From Takakia lepidozioides (lineage: Eukaryota > Streptophyta > Takakiopsida > Takakiales > Takakiaceae), in NCBI GenBank assembly GCA_030704615.1, contig CM060733.1, forward strand, positions 33,106,001-33,170,000: a stretch of DNA of 64,000 bases. Reading direction: 5' to 3'. The notes under the pieces were generated by a model. The model saw nothing but the letters and a program-made list of their open reading frames with translations, was not told the DNA's origin and did not search any database. The position numbers and the translations under genes were made by a program. Below, one piece after another: positions 53,913 to 64,000 of the stretch; the stretch's first letter is position 1, and each line of letters opens with the position of its first letter.

Positions 53913-56771
53913 TCACCAGTAATCCCCACAAGAACAAACCTCGTCTTGGAAGTGGTGAAAACGGTTGGCATCCCGTACAACAATTGCTCGATCAACAATC
54001 TTTGAGATGAACTTGGTTGCAGTGTGGCAGTCACCACACACCCTAAGGTTCTTGATGACACGGATAGGCGTACCAGGAGGTGTGCTGATCAACCCAAAAG
54101 CTATGGCCAGCTTCTCACTGTGGTGGCAAAGAGAAAGTTCTTTTTGCTCCTCCTCCACATCACGCAATACAAAGCGTGTGTCAGGCACATAACCGGCCTT
54201 CTTCATCTGCGCAGACAATCTCTTCAGTTCAGCATGAATTTTCTCAATTTGTGGATGCATTTTGTCTTCTCCAACAAATGCATGCACACAGTTGTCCACC
54301 TCAATGGAGCTGCGCCCTGGCTCCTTTCTGACACCTCTGTCCTGCATCATTGTTCTCACCTTTGCAGTATCATCCCACCTACCAACAGCAGCATAGGTGT
54401 TCGACAACAGAACATAAGTTGCAGCATCTTGTGGATCCCATGCGAGGAGGCATTGTGCAGCACGCTCTGCTACTTCCACATTGCCATGAATTCTGCAGGC
54501 TCCAAGCAAGGCCCTCCACACCGCAGCACCTGGTTCAATTGGCATTTTGTAAATAATATCTTCTGCATCATTCAATTTTCCTGCACGCCCAAGAAGGTCC
54601 ACCATGCAGCCAAAATGCTCCACTGTAGGTGCGAGGCCAGGATCTTGACTCATGTAGTTAAAATAGTAACGGCCTTCATCAACTAAACCCACATGGCTAC
54701 ATGCAGAGAGAACACATATAAAGGTGATACCATCCGGCTTCAAGTCCTCCTGTCGCATTTGTTCAAATAGGTGCAGGGCCTCGCTACCATACCCATGCTG
54801 AGCATAACCTGCGATCATGGCATTCCACGAAACCACATCTTGTTTAGCCATACTGTTGAACACTTCATGTGCATCCTTTACGCTACCACATTTGGCATAC
54901 ATGTTAACTAAGGTATTCTGCAAATTAACATCTGGGGCGATTCCAGCGTTGATGATGTCAGCATGGACCTCCTTGCCCTTTTCTAAGGCTGCTAGGCGGG
55001 CACACGCATTGAGAACACAAATGAAGGTGATCTTGTCAGGCGTTGCCCTTTCTGGTATCATTTGTCCATAAATCTCGAAGGCCTCCCTACCAAACCCATG
55101 CTGAGCATATCCTGCTATCATTGCATTCCATGAGACCACATTTCGATGAGCCATACTATCAAACACTTGTCGGGCATCCTTCATGTTCCCACATTTGGCA
55201 TACATGTCAACAAGGGCAGTCTGAAGAACAATATCTGGAGCAATCCCAGCTCTGATAATGTCAGCATGGATTTCTTTCCCCTTGTCCAGGGCTGCCAGGC
55301 TGGCACATGCATGGACTACACAAATATATGTGACCTTGTCAGGCTTGACCCCTTCTCGTATCATTTGGTCGTAAATCTCAAAAGCCTTACCACCACACCT
55401 GCATTGAGCGTATCCTGTTATCATTGCACTCCAGGAGACCACATCATGTTGAGCCATATCATCGAACACTTGTTGTGCACTCGTCATGTTCCCACATTTA
55501 GCATACATATCCACAAGGGCAGTTTCCAGAATGATATCTTGCTCAATTCCAGCTTTGAGGATGTCAGCATGGACCATTTTGCCTTTTTCCAGGGCTGAAA
55601 GGCTGGCACATGCATTAATAACGCAAATGAATGTGACCTTGTCGGGTGTCATCCCTTCCCGTATCATTTGCTCATACAGCTCGAAAGCCTCCCTACCACC
55701 CCCTTGTTGAGCATATCCAGCAATTATTGCATTCCATGAGACCACATTTCGTCGAGACATACTGTTGAACACTTGATGTGCATCCCTTATGCTCCCGCAT
55801 TTGGCATACATGTCAACAAGAGTATTCTCCAAATTTATGTATGACGCAATTCCAGCTTTCACAACATTAGCATGGACCTCTTTTCCCTTTTCCAGGGCTC
55901 CCAGACTTGCACACGCATTGAGAACTGAAATGAATGTGACCATGTTGGGTTTTACGCCTTCCAATATCATTTGCTCATACATCTCAAAAGCCTCCCTTTC
56001 ACAACCATGCTGAGCATATCCTGCAATCATAGCATTCCATGAGACCACATCTCGTTGAGCCATATTGTTGAATATTTGATATGCATCCTTCATGTTTCCG
56101 CATTTGGCATACATGGCGGCAAGGGCAGTCTCCAGAATGATATCTGGTGCAATTCCAGCCTTGATAATGTGAGCATGGACCTCTTTGCCCTTTTCGATGG
56201 CTCCTAGGCTGGCACATGCTTTGAGAACACAAATGAACGTTATGTTGTCAGGCGTCACCCCTTCCCTTGTCATTTGTTGATAAATCTCGAAAGCCTCCCT
56301 TCCACACCCATGCTTTGCATATCCTGCCATCATTATGGTCCATGTGAACACATCACGTTCAGCCATTTTGTCGAAAACTAGGCGTGCATCCACCACACTC
56401 CTGCACTTGGCATACATGTTGACAAGGGTGTTGAGTACAAGGATGTTTGGGTTGAGCCCGCTTTGAATAATGTGGGTGTGCACCTGCTTCCCAATTTCAA
56501 GGTCTTCAACTTTGATGCACTCCCGCAAGAGACGGACGTAAGTAGTGGAGTCTGGGGAAATGCCTTCTTGGCTCATAATATGCAGTGCCTCTTTCAGTTG
56601 TCCTGTCTTACAAAGTGTTGTCACATCCCCACGAATGCCAGAAGAGCTATTGATGACGTCCTCTCTTTCTCCTCTTTCAGAAGAAGAGATAATGGTGGAA
56701 GTGCCAGATCGGAACACTTGCGTTTGATTGGACGCTGCCATCCTGCAAGACTTGAACCTATTACAAACCAT
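53913..56771 (-). CDS. PPR protein, PLS class, DYW subgroup (organellar RNA editing factor)
   Basis: Intronless, 952 residues from the first ATG (MVCNRFKSCRMAASNQ); a second ATG ten codons later is equally possible, and the open frame extends upstream without ATG. After a short first motif come six PLS triplets, each with an 'MYAKC' S/L signature and 'ACASL.ALEKGKEVHA' linker, then P-L2-S2, E1/E2 (AAVWRALLGACRIHGNVEVA, YVLLSNTYAAVGRWDDTAKV), PG box (GYVPDTRFVL) and a complete DYW deaminase. The latter has HSEK at about 884, CGDCH at about 912-916 and ends CSCGDYW. Such proteins bind one organellar transcript each and deaminate C to U. The triplets are unusually alike. PPR copies inside the CACTA elements belong to the same subfamily. 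Target and organelle cannot be told from the sequence. Confidence 0.95.
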   Translation of the reverse strand: MVCNRFKSCRMAASNQTQVFRSGTSTIISSSERGEREDVINSSSGIRGDVTTLCKTGQLKEALHIMSQEGISPDSTTYVRLLRECIKVEDLEIGKQVHTHIIQSGLNPNILVLNTLVNMYAKCRSVVDARLVFDKMAERDVFTWTIMMAGYAKHGCGREAFEIYQQMTREGVTPDNITFICVLKACASLGAIEKGKEVHAHIIKAGIAPDIILETALAAMYAKCGNMKDAYQIFNNMAQRDVVSWNAMIAGYAQHGCEREAFEMYEQMILEGVKPNMVTFISVLNACASLGALEKGKEVHANVVKAGIASYINLENTLVDMYAKCGSIRDAHQVFNSMSRRNVVSWNAIIAGYAQQGGGREAFELYEQMIREGMTPDKVTFICVINACASLSALEKGKMVHADILKAGIEQDIILETALVDMYAKCGNMTSAQQVFDDMAQHDVVSWSAMITGYAQCRCGGKAFEIYDQMIREGVKPDKVTYICVVHACASLAALDKGKEIHADIIRAGIAPDIVLQTALVDMYAKCGNMKDARQVFDSMAHRNVVSWNAMIAGYAQHGFGREAFEIYGQMIPERATPDKITFICVLNACARLAALEKGKEVHADIINAGIAPDVNLQNTLVNMYAKCGSVKDAHEVFNSMAKQDVVSWNAMIAGYAQHGYGSEALHLFEQMRQEDLKPDGITFICVLSACSHVGLVDEGRYYFNYMSQDPGLAPTVEHFGCMVDLLGRAGKLNDAEDIIYKMPIEPGAAVWRALLGACRIHGNVEVAERAAQCLLAWDPQDAATYVLLSNTYAAVGRWDDTAKVRTMMQDRGVRKEPGRSSIEVDNCVHAFVGEDKMHPQIEKIHAELKRLSAQMKKAGYVPDTRFVLRDVEEEQKELSLCHHSEKLAIAFGLISTPPGTPIRVIKNLRVCGDCHTATKFISKIVDRAIVVRDANRFHHFQDEVCSCGDYW

Positions 56772-57436
56772 ACATCTCAAAAGTTCGTCAAAGCTACAAA
56801 GAGAGATTTCTCCATGAGGACTTGCTTTGCTACATAGTAGCAGGATTTCAAAATTGCTGCTGTCATCTATTTTGAGAATAAAATTTATCAATTTGATTGG
56901 AACCTTGTTACCATTAAAACCATACCCATTGTAATCTCGATGTGGAGCTCTGGGCCACGTATTTACAATAAAAGCATTCCCCCATTGTGCTTGACCTGCA
57001 GCTAGGTCTGCTCTCAGCAGAAGCGTGTTTGCTGCAACCTCAATCCAAAATAACTCGTTTGTGCCCTTATGTCTGAAATGTGGTGATCTTGGACTTCTCT
57101 GTAGAAACAGCCAGTGGGCAGCTGAGCAGCCACAGCTTAGGTACAGCCTTGTGTAGACCAGACTATATCCACTAGTAAAGCTGTAAACATCTTACAAGTG
57201 ACAGGGAACAACCTTGAGTAACCTACTTAAAAGGAAATAAAGGAGGAAACTGTGGAAGCAAGTGCCAACAGTGTCTCTTCATCCCATAGGTCTATCGCAT
57301 CCCTTTGGAGGAACAAGGAAGAATAACCCCATGTCAGCAACAACAAGATTAAGTTTTGCTGCTTTTTCAGGAAAATAAGTTCAATTGCACATCTCCTCCC
57401 CTAATTCTTTCACGTACTAGATGAACATAGCCTCAC

Positions 57437-57519
57437 CTTTTCACACCTGTTGTCCCACCACTGCGAAGATTCTGAGAAAAACTCCTGCCAGAGCCGTTCT
57501 GTGCTTATTGCTTCACTTG
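57437..57519 (-). pseudogene. Isolated OSB-type exon with PDF motif
   Basis: The minus strand encodes ASEAISTERLWQEFFSESSQ then 'WWDNRCEK'. It is bounded by a good acceptor (TTTGCAG) and donor (AAG|GTGAGG), so it looks like a genuine exon. The pattern matches the PDF motif of OSB organellar ssDNA-binding proteins. No other OSB exon is evident within 800 bp on either side. It may be the last remnant of a gene, or an exon of a gene whose other exons I cannot see. It lies upstream of the PPR gene on the same strand, the same order as in the CACTA cargo. Confidence 0.55.
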
Positions 57520-58338
57520 CTGCAAACACCAATGAAACATACATTCTTAGCAGCTCCTAATTTTGACCAATGCTAGTGTCCAGAAAAACAAACTCTCTCT
57601 GCACTGAAATCAAACTGCAATCACAGCCCATGTGTCACATCTGTACCCCATTTGGACTAGAGCAGCAGTGCTGGAAGCGACATTTTGTTTTCTAGATGCG
57701 AGCCCTTACATCAACTTCACACCCAATGTAAGGAGTACCCCCTCTCCAATGCAATGAAGGAATGAAAATATGATAGGTTCAAATCTCGAAAGCTACTTAA
57801 CGAGCTGATGGAAGCAGGACAAGGTGACGATTGCATTCACATGGGTGAAGGACAACATCGACTCTCCAAAAACCCAAAACCTCTGTCTGTTTGCCTGTGC
57901 CTTTCATTTGGATTCTAGGGAGAACTAGGAGACCATGAGAATTTCTGCCGGTTTTCTCTTGAGCTTCCGGATAGGGGCGGCAGGAAAAACCATCTTTTCA
58001 TTCTGATGAACTTTTGTGGGAAATAGTCAATTTTAGCCGTAACTTAGTCTACTTTCGTAACGTTCACAAAAAAGACAGGTTCTTGGTAGGCAGTCCCCAA
58101 AAGCAAGCAGCACCCAATGGACTGTGGACGTGTGTTCCGCCTCAAAAAGCTGCCTTCTCTCTCGCGCGGGTCTCGTTCCAGATTTGTAGGCTAGCGGAGT
58201 TGTGCAAACCAGAGGTTTAGCGCTGGAAAGTGTGTCGGGTTCGTGAATTCGCAAAGTTTCCGAGTAGGAGGGGGTGAGGGGATCCTGTAACCGGAAGTGT
58301 TTTATTTTTTGGTGTGTGTGTGAGGGTGGGTGATAGAT
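57520..58338. other. Intergenic, probable LTO1 promoter
   Basis: No gene is seen. The last 300 bp are moderately GC-rich and precede the LTO1 start; no TATA box could be fixed. Confidence 0.4.
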
Positions 58339-58785
58339 ATGCCGGGGCTTGTGAGGCAGTCGAGAGAGCGAGAAGGCGACATATTTGATTCATCTGTCAA
58401 CCTTGAGGGCTCACATTTTCAACAAGGATTTGAAGATGGATACAGGGATGGAGTTGAAGCAGGCAAGCTTGAGGGCAGAGAGGTGGGTTTGAAAACTGGG
58501 TTTGAGCTTGGAGAAGAGATTGGTTTCTACCGCGGTTGCATAGACATGTGGAAAGCAGCGCTTGAGAAACAAGCGGATGTATTCTCCGCGCGGGCGCAGC
58601 GAAGCATTCGAGTGTTTGACGAGCAACTGCAAGCATACCCTCTCTTGAATCCGCAAGACGAAAGATTACAAGATCTGCTGGACGCTATTCGGGCCAAGTT
58701 TCGGGCTATCATGTCCATGCTGTCAATTCATCTGGAGTATGAGGGTTACCCCAACCCTAACGTTGCAGGAGACTCGTCTTTCTGA
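58339..58785 (+). CDS. LTO1: LTO1/ORAOV1-like protein (Yae1 domain)
   Basis: 148 residues, single exon from ATG (MPGLVRQSREREGDIFDS). Residues about 28-65 carry the deca-GX3-type pattern (FQQGFEDGYRDGVEAGKLEG then 'REVGLKTGFELGEEIGFYRG') that defines the Yae1/LTO1 family. In yeast and human, LTO1 with YAE1 acts as an adaptor bringing the Fe-S protein ABCE1/Rli1 to the cytosolic iron-sulfur targeting complex. The C-terminal half is helical, with no membrane segment. The length is normal for plant LTO1. It is followed 255 bp later, on the same strand, by the PP1 inhibitor gene. It appears intact. Confidence 0.9.
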   Translation: MPGLVRQSREREGDIFDSSVNLEGSHFQQGFEDGYRDGVEAGKLEGREVGLKTGFELGEEIGFYRGCIDMWKAALEKQADVFSARAQRSIRVFDEQLQAYPLLNPQDERLQDLLDAIRAKFRAIMSMLSIHLEYEGYPNPNVAGDSSF

Positions 58786-59040
58786 GAGTGTGGTGGACTG
58801 GGTTTTTGTCTCACAGAGTATAGGACGACACTTGCTCCACTAGTTTAGATATAGATACTAGTTACCCCTTACTCGAAAAGCCACAAGGGTATGAACTTCT
58901 GATATAGCGGTTTCGCAAGGGCGCAGGGAACAACAAGCTGGTCAGAGTGTGTGTGAGACAGAGGTAGGGAAGAGAAGGCTTTGTGTATGTGGGAGTACAG
59001 TTGATTCATCCAGGCATCAGTGTCAACAAGCATATAGAAA

Positions 59041-59436
59041 ATGGCGCAAGCAGGCAGAGGGGCGGGGATTGGGACACAGACTTTGCAGTTGCAAGAGTCA
59101 GACTCCTCGCAGCCAGTGCCGCAGGTGGAAACAATAACTTTGCGTCTGGCTCCCCGCAAGAACAAGAAAAAGAAAGTGACATGGCAGGCGGGCACGGTAG
59201 ATAACGAGCTTATGGAGAAGAGAAAGTCCAAAAAATGTTGCATCTTTCATAAGGAAGACTCGATGGAAGACAGTGACAGCGACGATGAGGGTGGGGGGGT
59301 TAAGGGGAAAGGAAAGGAGCACCACCATCACCATCACCATCACTGTGATGCTGAGGAGGACGACGACCACAACGATGCTGGAGCGCATGTAGGCCAGGCT
59401 CAGGAAGATGGAGCAATATGTAGTCTACAGCAATAA
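59041..59436 (+). CDS. PPP1R11: Protein phosphatase 1 inhibitor-3 (PPP1R11/YPI1 family)
   Basis: 131 residues, single exon. The core LRLAPRKNKKKKVTWQAGTV, 'DNELMEKRKSKKCCIFHK' is the hallmark of the PPP1R11/Inhibitor-3/Ypi1 family; KKVTW is the RVxF-type docking motif for the catalytic subunit of PP1, and CCIF follows. An acidic DSDSDDEGGG stretch and a run of eight His complete it. It is intrinsically disordered and nuclear or cytosolic in other eukaryotes. In plants it inhibits TOPP-type PP1. The ATG lies just after a short leader. I see no frame damage. The His run is encoded by CAC/CAT repeats and may vary in length. Confidence 0.92.
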   Translation: MAQAGRGAGIGTQTLQLQESDSSQPVPQVETITLRLAPRKNKKKKVTWQAGTVDNELMEKRKSKKCCIFHKEDSMEDSDSDDEGGGVKGKGKEHHHHHHHHCDAEEDDDHNDAGAHVGQAQEDGAICSLQQ

Positions 59437-59439
59437 GAA

Positions 59440-61275
59440 TCTGCTCTTTGTGGCGTTGAGCTGTGAACCGGCCTAGAGATTTTCCTGGTTAGTTTGGAAA
59501 GGTCCAGGTATCTGCAAGATGGCCAGGATAGCCCTACCCTAATTGTTCATAGCTGCAAATTCAGCGACTATTACAGTAGAAGTAGGTCTGTAGAATGACC
59601 CTCCATTTCAGAAGGGTGGAGAGTTTGATTTCCCAGTTGGAAAGCTGGTCAGTAATGGCAAGAAGCTGGAGAAGAAATGAACTCATTGCAAGCCTGGTAG
59701 GGACTTGGGTATGGGGAAGTGAACCTTGCACATGTATACTTCTTACTAAGATTATGGCACAGGGACTTTTCTCTGGGGAAGATTGAAATGGTGTGTGAGG
59801 ATGCTCAGTTTGTCTGTCTTTGTCAGGTTTGCTGGAGACTCCCAGTTTGTCAATTTGACTACAACAAGAAACAGAGGTTGCACCTTTGGTCATCTTGCAC
59901 TTCTGGTGCATCAGTACTACCTTGTGCTGAGAGGTTTGTGTTAACAGATGGTGATATCTCTGGTACTAAATGAACCATTCATATTGTGTTTTTTTTTTTT
60001 TGGAAAAGAGGGGATGGAGGCCCTGCCCCCTCATGTTGTTGATTCTCACATGTGACTATCCTGACATGATAACATCTGCAAATGCACCCCTCTTGAACAA
60101 CAGAAACCAGCAGCAGAGCTGTTGAATGTTCCAGCAAAGATTTCTGTAGAAGGGGACCGGATCTGGACAGGTACTGTGCCTCACAATTAAGTTTCTCAAA
60201 CTTCAATAGTTCATGCTTTGCCACAGCTTTGCAGGGCTTCATTTGAAATATATGGACCTAGCCAGTAACAATTGCAATTTATTTCTGTGTCATTAAGATC
60301 TGAACCCCCCAAATACCAAACCACCTCCAAGCAGGTCAGTGCAGGCTGAATAAAGATATATGTGTATTCATCTGTCAGAGGCAAATGCGTTGCGAATTAG
60401 GGAGAGTAAAAGTCTGGAGATTTGAGAACAAAGACTATCAATTAAAGATTTAAAAAGTCTTGACACTCAGACAAGCCTGCCTTTCAACCCCAATTGCTTG
60501 TTTGCAATGCCTCAAAGTTCCCACATTTGGATATTTGTGACCAATAAGATCACTCACCACATAACATAAACTTCTATCGTACTTTCTCATCTGATGAAGT
60601 TTTGTGGTTCCTTCACCCACAGTGGCTGCTGGCTGCATGCGTTCCGGTGAGGGGCATGCCCTCTAGACCACAAAAGGCTGCTTCTTGAGCATGCAGACCA
60701 ACAGAGTGAGAGTTGCCATGATTGAGGTTTCAACTCTTCCGCAACTTGAACTTGGACACGGGTCGGTTCTGCGATGTCTCCATATCCTGAAAGGATCCAA
60801 CATAAGCCTTGCAGTTTTGTACAGTTCTATGGCAGGTTTTATTGTAAGTTGGACCAAAGGCTTGTCTACCCAAGTCTCACTTGCCCTCCAGCAAATGAAA
60901 TAAAAGCCTCATCATCAGCATTGTGTTACTTCCCTCCTTTTCCATGAGCATCAACTCTTTCAAGAAAAGTGTAACGCTCTTTCATTTCTTTTCGAAGTTT
61001 TGTCATTCGTGAACATGAGGTGTAGGTGGTTGAGAAGAGTGCATGGTGAAGTAAAACTTACTGGGAAAACAGGTGGCACAGGCAGATCTCCAACACTGCG
61101 CTCCATTACAGCTCCAGTGAAGGCCTGTCCAAACCAGACCCCAGACACACGCTTGTTGAGTTTTCAAATAAATTTTCCTAAAACAGAAGTTTGTTTCTTG
61201 ACACATCAACTGCCTCAATAACAGCCACCATATAGAAGCTCATGCCCACAGGTTGATGTGTATGTGTGCAAGTGT
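59440..61275. other. No gene recognised
   Basis: Several 60-110-codon frames, none with a family signature. A poly-T run near 59990 might mark a retroposon tail on the minus strand. Confidence 0.4.
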
Positions 61276-61279
61276 ACTC

Positions 61280-62065
61280 TTAAGACAACGTTTGCTACAG
61301 CCATATGGTGGAAAAGAGACTACTCATGAGACATCATTTGCTATAGCCTTGTGGCGAAACATTGCCAGTTAGGGCGGAAGAAGAGGGAAGTGGGACTTGA
61401 CTTGGTGTAAACAATTGGCTCGGGCTTTCCAGATTTCCCTAGAAATCCCTTCACACAAGCAACAATCTGTGTGTGAGCTGCCCATCAATTAGACCCCAAC
61501 AAGGCCAGGGCTTTAAGGCTCAGCCTTGAGACTTGAAAGTTGGTGAACAGAGGTACAGGGACTATGTTCTTGATGGTCCTGAAGAGGGTCGCTCTCTGAT
61601 GAGAATACCCCGGACATTGTATCAGAAGATGGATATTGTGTGTGTGTGGGATGGAGAGAATGTACTCACGCCGTTCCTTGGCTTGCCATAGCCTTACAGC
61701 CATTGACCCCGACCCTCTCGGAGCCTTTTGTGGGGTGCGCACCCACCAGGGTTTTTGGGGAGACAGAGAGGGAATGTACTCATAAGACGTTGATTGCCGT
61801 AGCCTTGTGGCCATTGACCCCACGCCTAGTTTGAGCGGAACACAAAGGGACAGAAACTACCTTTGTCAGGGGACGCCGGTAGTATGACTTACCTTGGAAC
61901 AGACAATTGAGAGAGAGAGAGATTGTACTCATAAGACGTTGTTTGCCGTAGCCTTGTGGCCATTGACCCCGCGCCCAGTTTGAGCGGGAACAAAAGGGAC
62001 AGAACCTACCTCTGTCAGGGGCTGACGTTGGTAGTAAGACTTACCTCCATATAAAGAATTAATCC
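61280..62065 (-). mobile_element. LINE 3' end, duplicated copy with tandem tail repeats
   Basis: 61428-61632 repeats 62070-62285 (for example ttgagacttgaaagttggtg versus 'tcgagactttcaaagttggt') and corresponds to the LINE region just after the Cys-rich end. Between and around these copies a ~140-bp unit (cataagacgttg..gtagccttgtggcc..cgcccagtttgagcgg) occurs at about 61780-61920 and 61925-62060, with weaker forms at about 61260-61400 and 61660-61740. It is non-coding. The same phrase is dispersed elsewhere in the window. Confidence 0.65.
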
Positions 62066-64000
62066 GGGTTTTCCAGATATCCTCTAGAAATCCCTTCACA
62101 CAAGCATCAATCTGCTGTGTGTGATTTGCCCAAAAACTAGGCCTCAGGAGGGCCTGGGCTTTTGGCTCAGCCTCGAGACTTTCAAAGTTGGTAAACAGGG
62201 GTACAGGCACAATTCCCTTAATAGATTTGAAGAGAGCATCTCTTTGGTGAAAACCCCGGACAGTGTATCAGAAAATGAATACTGTCTTCAGATTGCCCAC
62301 ACAACGGGCAATTGCACTCTCCCTTTCCTCTCTGCTTCTGTTTGCTGTTCAAAGGTAGGCTTCCTGCCCTGAGTTTAAATTTCAGTCTAGTGCCGAGAGT
62401 GGGAAGACCCTTGAGGTCATCCAAGATGTCCTCCCCCATGTCACAGACTGGAAACAAGTTCAGGGAAGTTTTCTGCCTAACAATCTCATGGCAACAGACA
62501 TGGCTGAGGACACTACAGCCTCTAAGTCAGATTTATCCAGCAGGGTCAAGACTTACGGATCCAGGTCCAGGTCCTTGAGGATCTCTTCTACTCTCTTCTG
62601 CCAGGACTTAGCCTGTTTGACAGGGCGGTCCTGTTTCCAAGATATAGAGTCGATTAACTTAGGATATCTGGTGTTGGGCATATGTTGCAGCTGACCCCAC
62701 CATCTGACCTTGAATTCATCTCGTCGGGAGCTTAAGGACGGAATGCCAAACTCACCCCGAACAGCCACATTGCCTGTTTTGGAGCATGCTGACATACACT
62801 CCGTCATCCGCAAACATAAGGGCTGGTATGGTGGTATCACCCACCCTTAACCCAAATCCCTCACTTTCCACATCCTCGAGGAGTTGATTGATGAAAACAT
62901 TGAAGAGCAGAGGGGAGAGAGTACATCCTTGAGCTACACCTTGGTCTATGTCAAAGAAGTTGGACTTCTGTCCGTTAACAGTGACACAGCTTTTGGTGTG
63001 AGCCAACTCTCCACATCTTTCCCTTGATCCCACAAGACCAGAGGCGGAACCATAGGCCATCTCTCCACACTGTGTCATAAGCCTTTTTGACATCCAGGAA
63101 AAAGACATAAGTGGGTTTCCCTTCTTTTTTCCTTCCCTGGATAATCTGGCTTAGAGTGAAGATATGATCCACACAGCCCCTGTTTCGCCGAAAGCCAGCT
63201 TGGCCTTCGTGGAAACAACCTCTAGACTCCAGATCAACCTCGAGACGAGTACTTATAACTCTGCAGAATGTCTTGCCAACAGCATTGAGGAGCGTCATGC
63301 CACGGTAGTTCCCCGGTTCTTCTCTGTCAGCCATTGAAATATACTCCAGTTCATCAGGGCTGTTTTGAATCATAGGAACAGTTTTTCTCACTGTGTCCCT
63401 CCATTCAGCAGAAGACCCCTCACTGTTAGACCTAGAAGTTCTGCCAAGGATACTGTAGTGAGTTTCAGAGGTTTTGACAATGTCAACCGATGAAGTCACC
63501 ACTGCACCTTTAGTAGTCTTCAGCGCTTGTACTTGCTGACCGTTTTTCGGCTTGTACAAACGTTGAAGGGCCAACCAGAATTTCTTGTCATTACCACCAT
63601 GGTGGTTTGAGTTTATTTCACTGTATAACTTGTCCCAGTATAATTTCTTCTGAGACCTAACAAGCTGATTGATATCTTTACGGAGCTGGTAGTACCTCGC
63701 CCACAATTCTCTGTTGGTTTCCAAATTGCAGCACTCTTTCTAGAGGGCTCGCCTCTCAGCTATCTTGAGTTTAATCTCATTAGTCCACCAATTAACTGCT
63801 CTACCGCAGACAATTAGTTTCCTCCCAATGATCTTGTCAGCCACGGAGGAATCGAAACTCTCCCAAGAGTCCACTGCTCTTTCGACTTCGTTAACAGAGC
63901 GTGAATGAAGTTCTTGGAGCAATCGAACGTTTCACAGATCTCTTGGTGGTGGGAAAACACCTTTTGATCTTAGTCCAAACCAGGAAGTGGTCAGAGGGAG
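62066..64000 (-). mobile_element. LINE (non-LTR retrotransposon), 3' part, continues beyond the window
   Basis: The minus strand encodes ORF2 pieces from right to left: ELWARYYQLRKDINQLVRSQ and 'EEPGNYRGMTLLNAVGKTFC', then 'FHEGQAGFRRNRGCVDHIFT' and 'FFLDVKKAYDTVWRDGLW' of the reverse transcriptase. Next come 'QGCTLSPLLFNVFINQLLED' and 'LMFADDGVYV' (F-A-D-D catalytic box), and finally the Cys-rich end 'CPLCGQSEDSIHFLIHCPGF'. A frameshift at about 63000 separates DTVWRDGLW from QGCTLSPL, and stops occur near 63740 and 62480, so this copy is dead. The 5' end and endonuclease lie past 64000. A piece of the same family is at 3574-3800. Confidence 0.9.

Noticed and set aside
56772-56891. Upstream extension of the PPR-DYW frame to 56891
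   Set aside because: The upstream boundary codon is not ATG; the first ATG is at 56771, so the shorter protein was chosen.

Overview
This window is nuclear DNA of a land plant. The evidence is a spliced AZG1-type purine permease, an intronless PPR-DYW RNA-editing factor, a plant-style U2 snRNA gene with USE and TATA elements, and plant-type CACTA, MULE and hAT transposons. Six near-identical PLS triplets in one intronless PPR gene, together with many PPR copies, suggest a seed-free plant (fern, lycophyte or bryophyte). I cannot name the species.

The left two thirds (1-40.6 kb) is a stack of nested DNA transposons. A 14.6-kb CACTA element (1427-16053, CCG target duplication) carries pseudogene fragments of PPR and OSB-type (organellar single-stranded-DNA-binding) genes. 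A second CACTA (5155-11634, TTT duplication) sits inside one of those PPR fragments and carries the same kind of cargo. Next to them is an older MULE-like element with a Ulp1-like protease, a methyltransferase (MTase-2) and the start of a transposase. It was split by a 15.35-kb MULE-like element (21362-36713, 9-bp duplication GTGCAGCAC).

The 15-kb element is the most unusual object. Reading left to right it holds a SWIM-finger MULE-type transposase on the minus strand, then about 31 copies of a ~20-bp palindrome every ~53 bp. A spliced plus-strand gene follows, joining a ParB-like domain to a permuted adenine/cytosine-type methyltransferase fold. More palindromes lie in its introns and downstream, and an inverted pair of paralogous unknown genes lies at the right end. 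The older element shows the same order (methyltransferase, palindrome array, divergent transposase), but its array uses an unrelated palindrome. This points to a conserved transposon architecture in which each lineage has its own palindrome.

The right third (40.6-64 kb) is more gene-like: AZG1 (43608-46186, minus), U2 snRNA (51082-51278, minus), a full PPR-DYW gene (53913-56771, minus) with an OSB exon just upstream, LTO1/Yae1-domain protein (58339-58785, plus), protein phosphatase-1 inhibitor-3 (59041-59436, plus), and the 3' part of a LINE running off the right edge. Small elements here include minus-strand tRNA-derived SINEs, a 454-bp hAT MITE matching the end of the hAT remnant at 39-40.6 kb, and a GT/CT microsatellite.

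Coordinates of spliced genes come from reading splice signals by eye. Several transposon genes carry frameshifts and are called pseudogenes for that reason.
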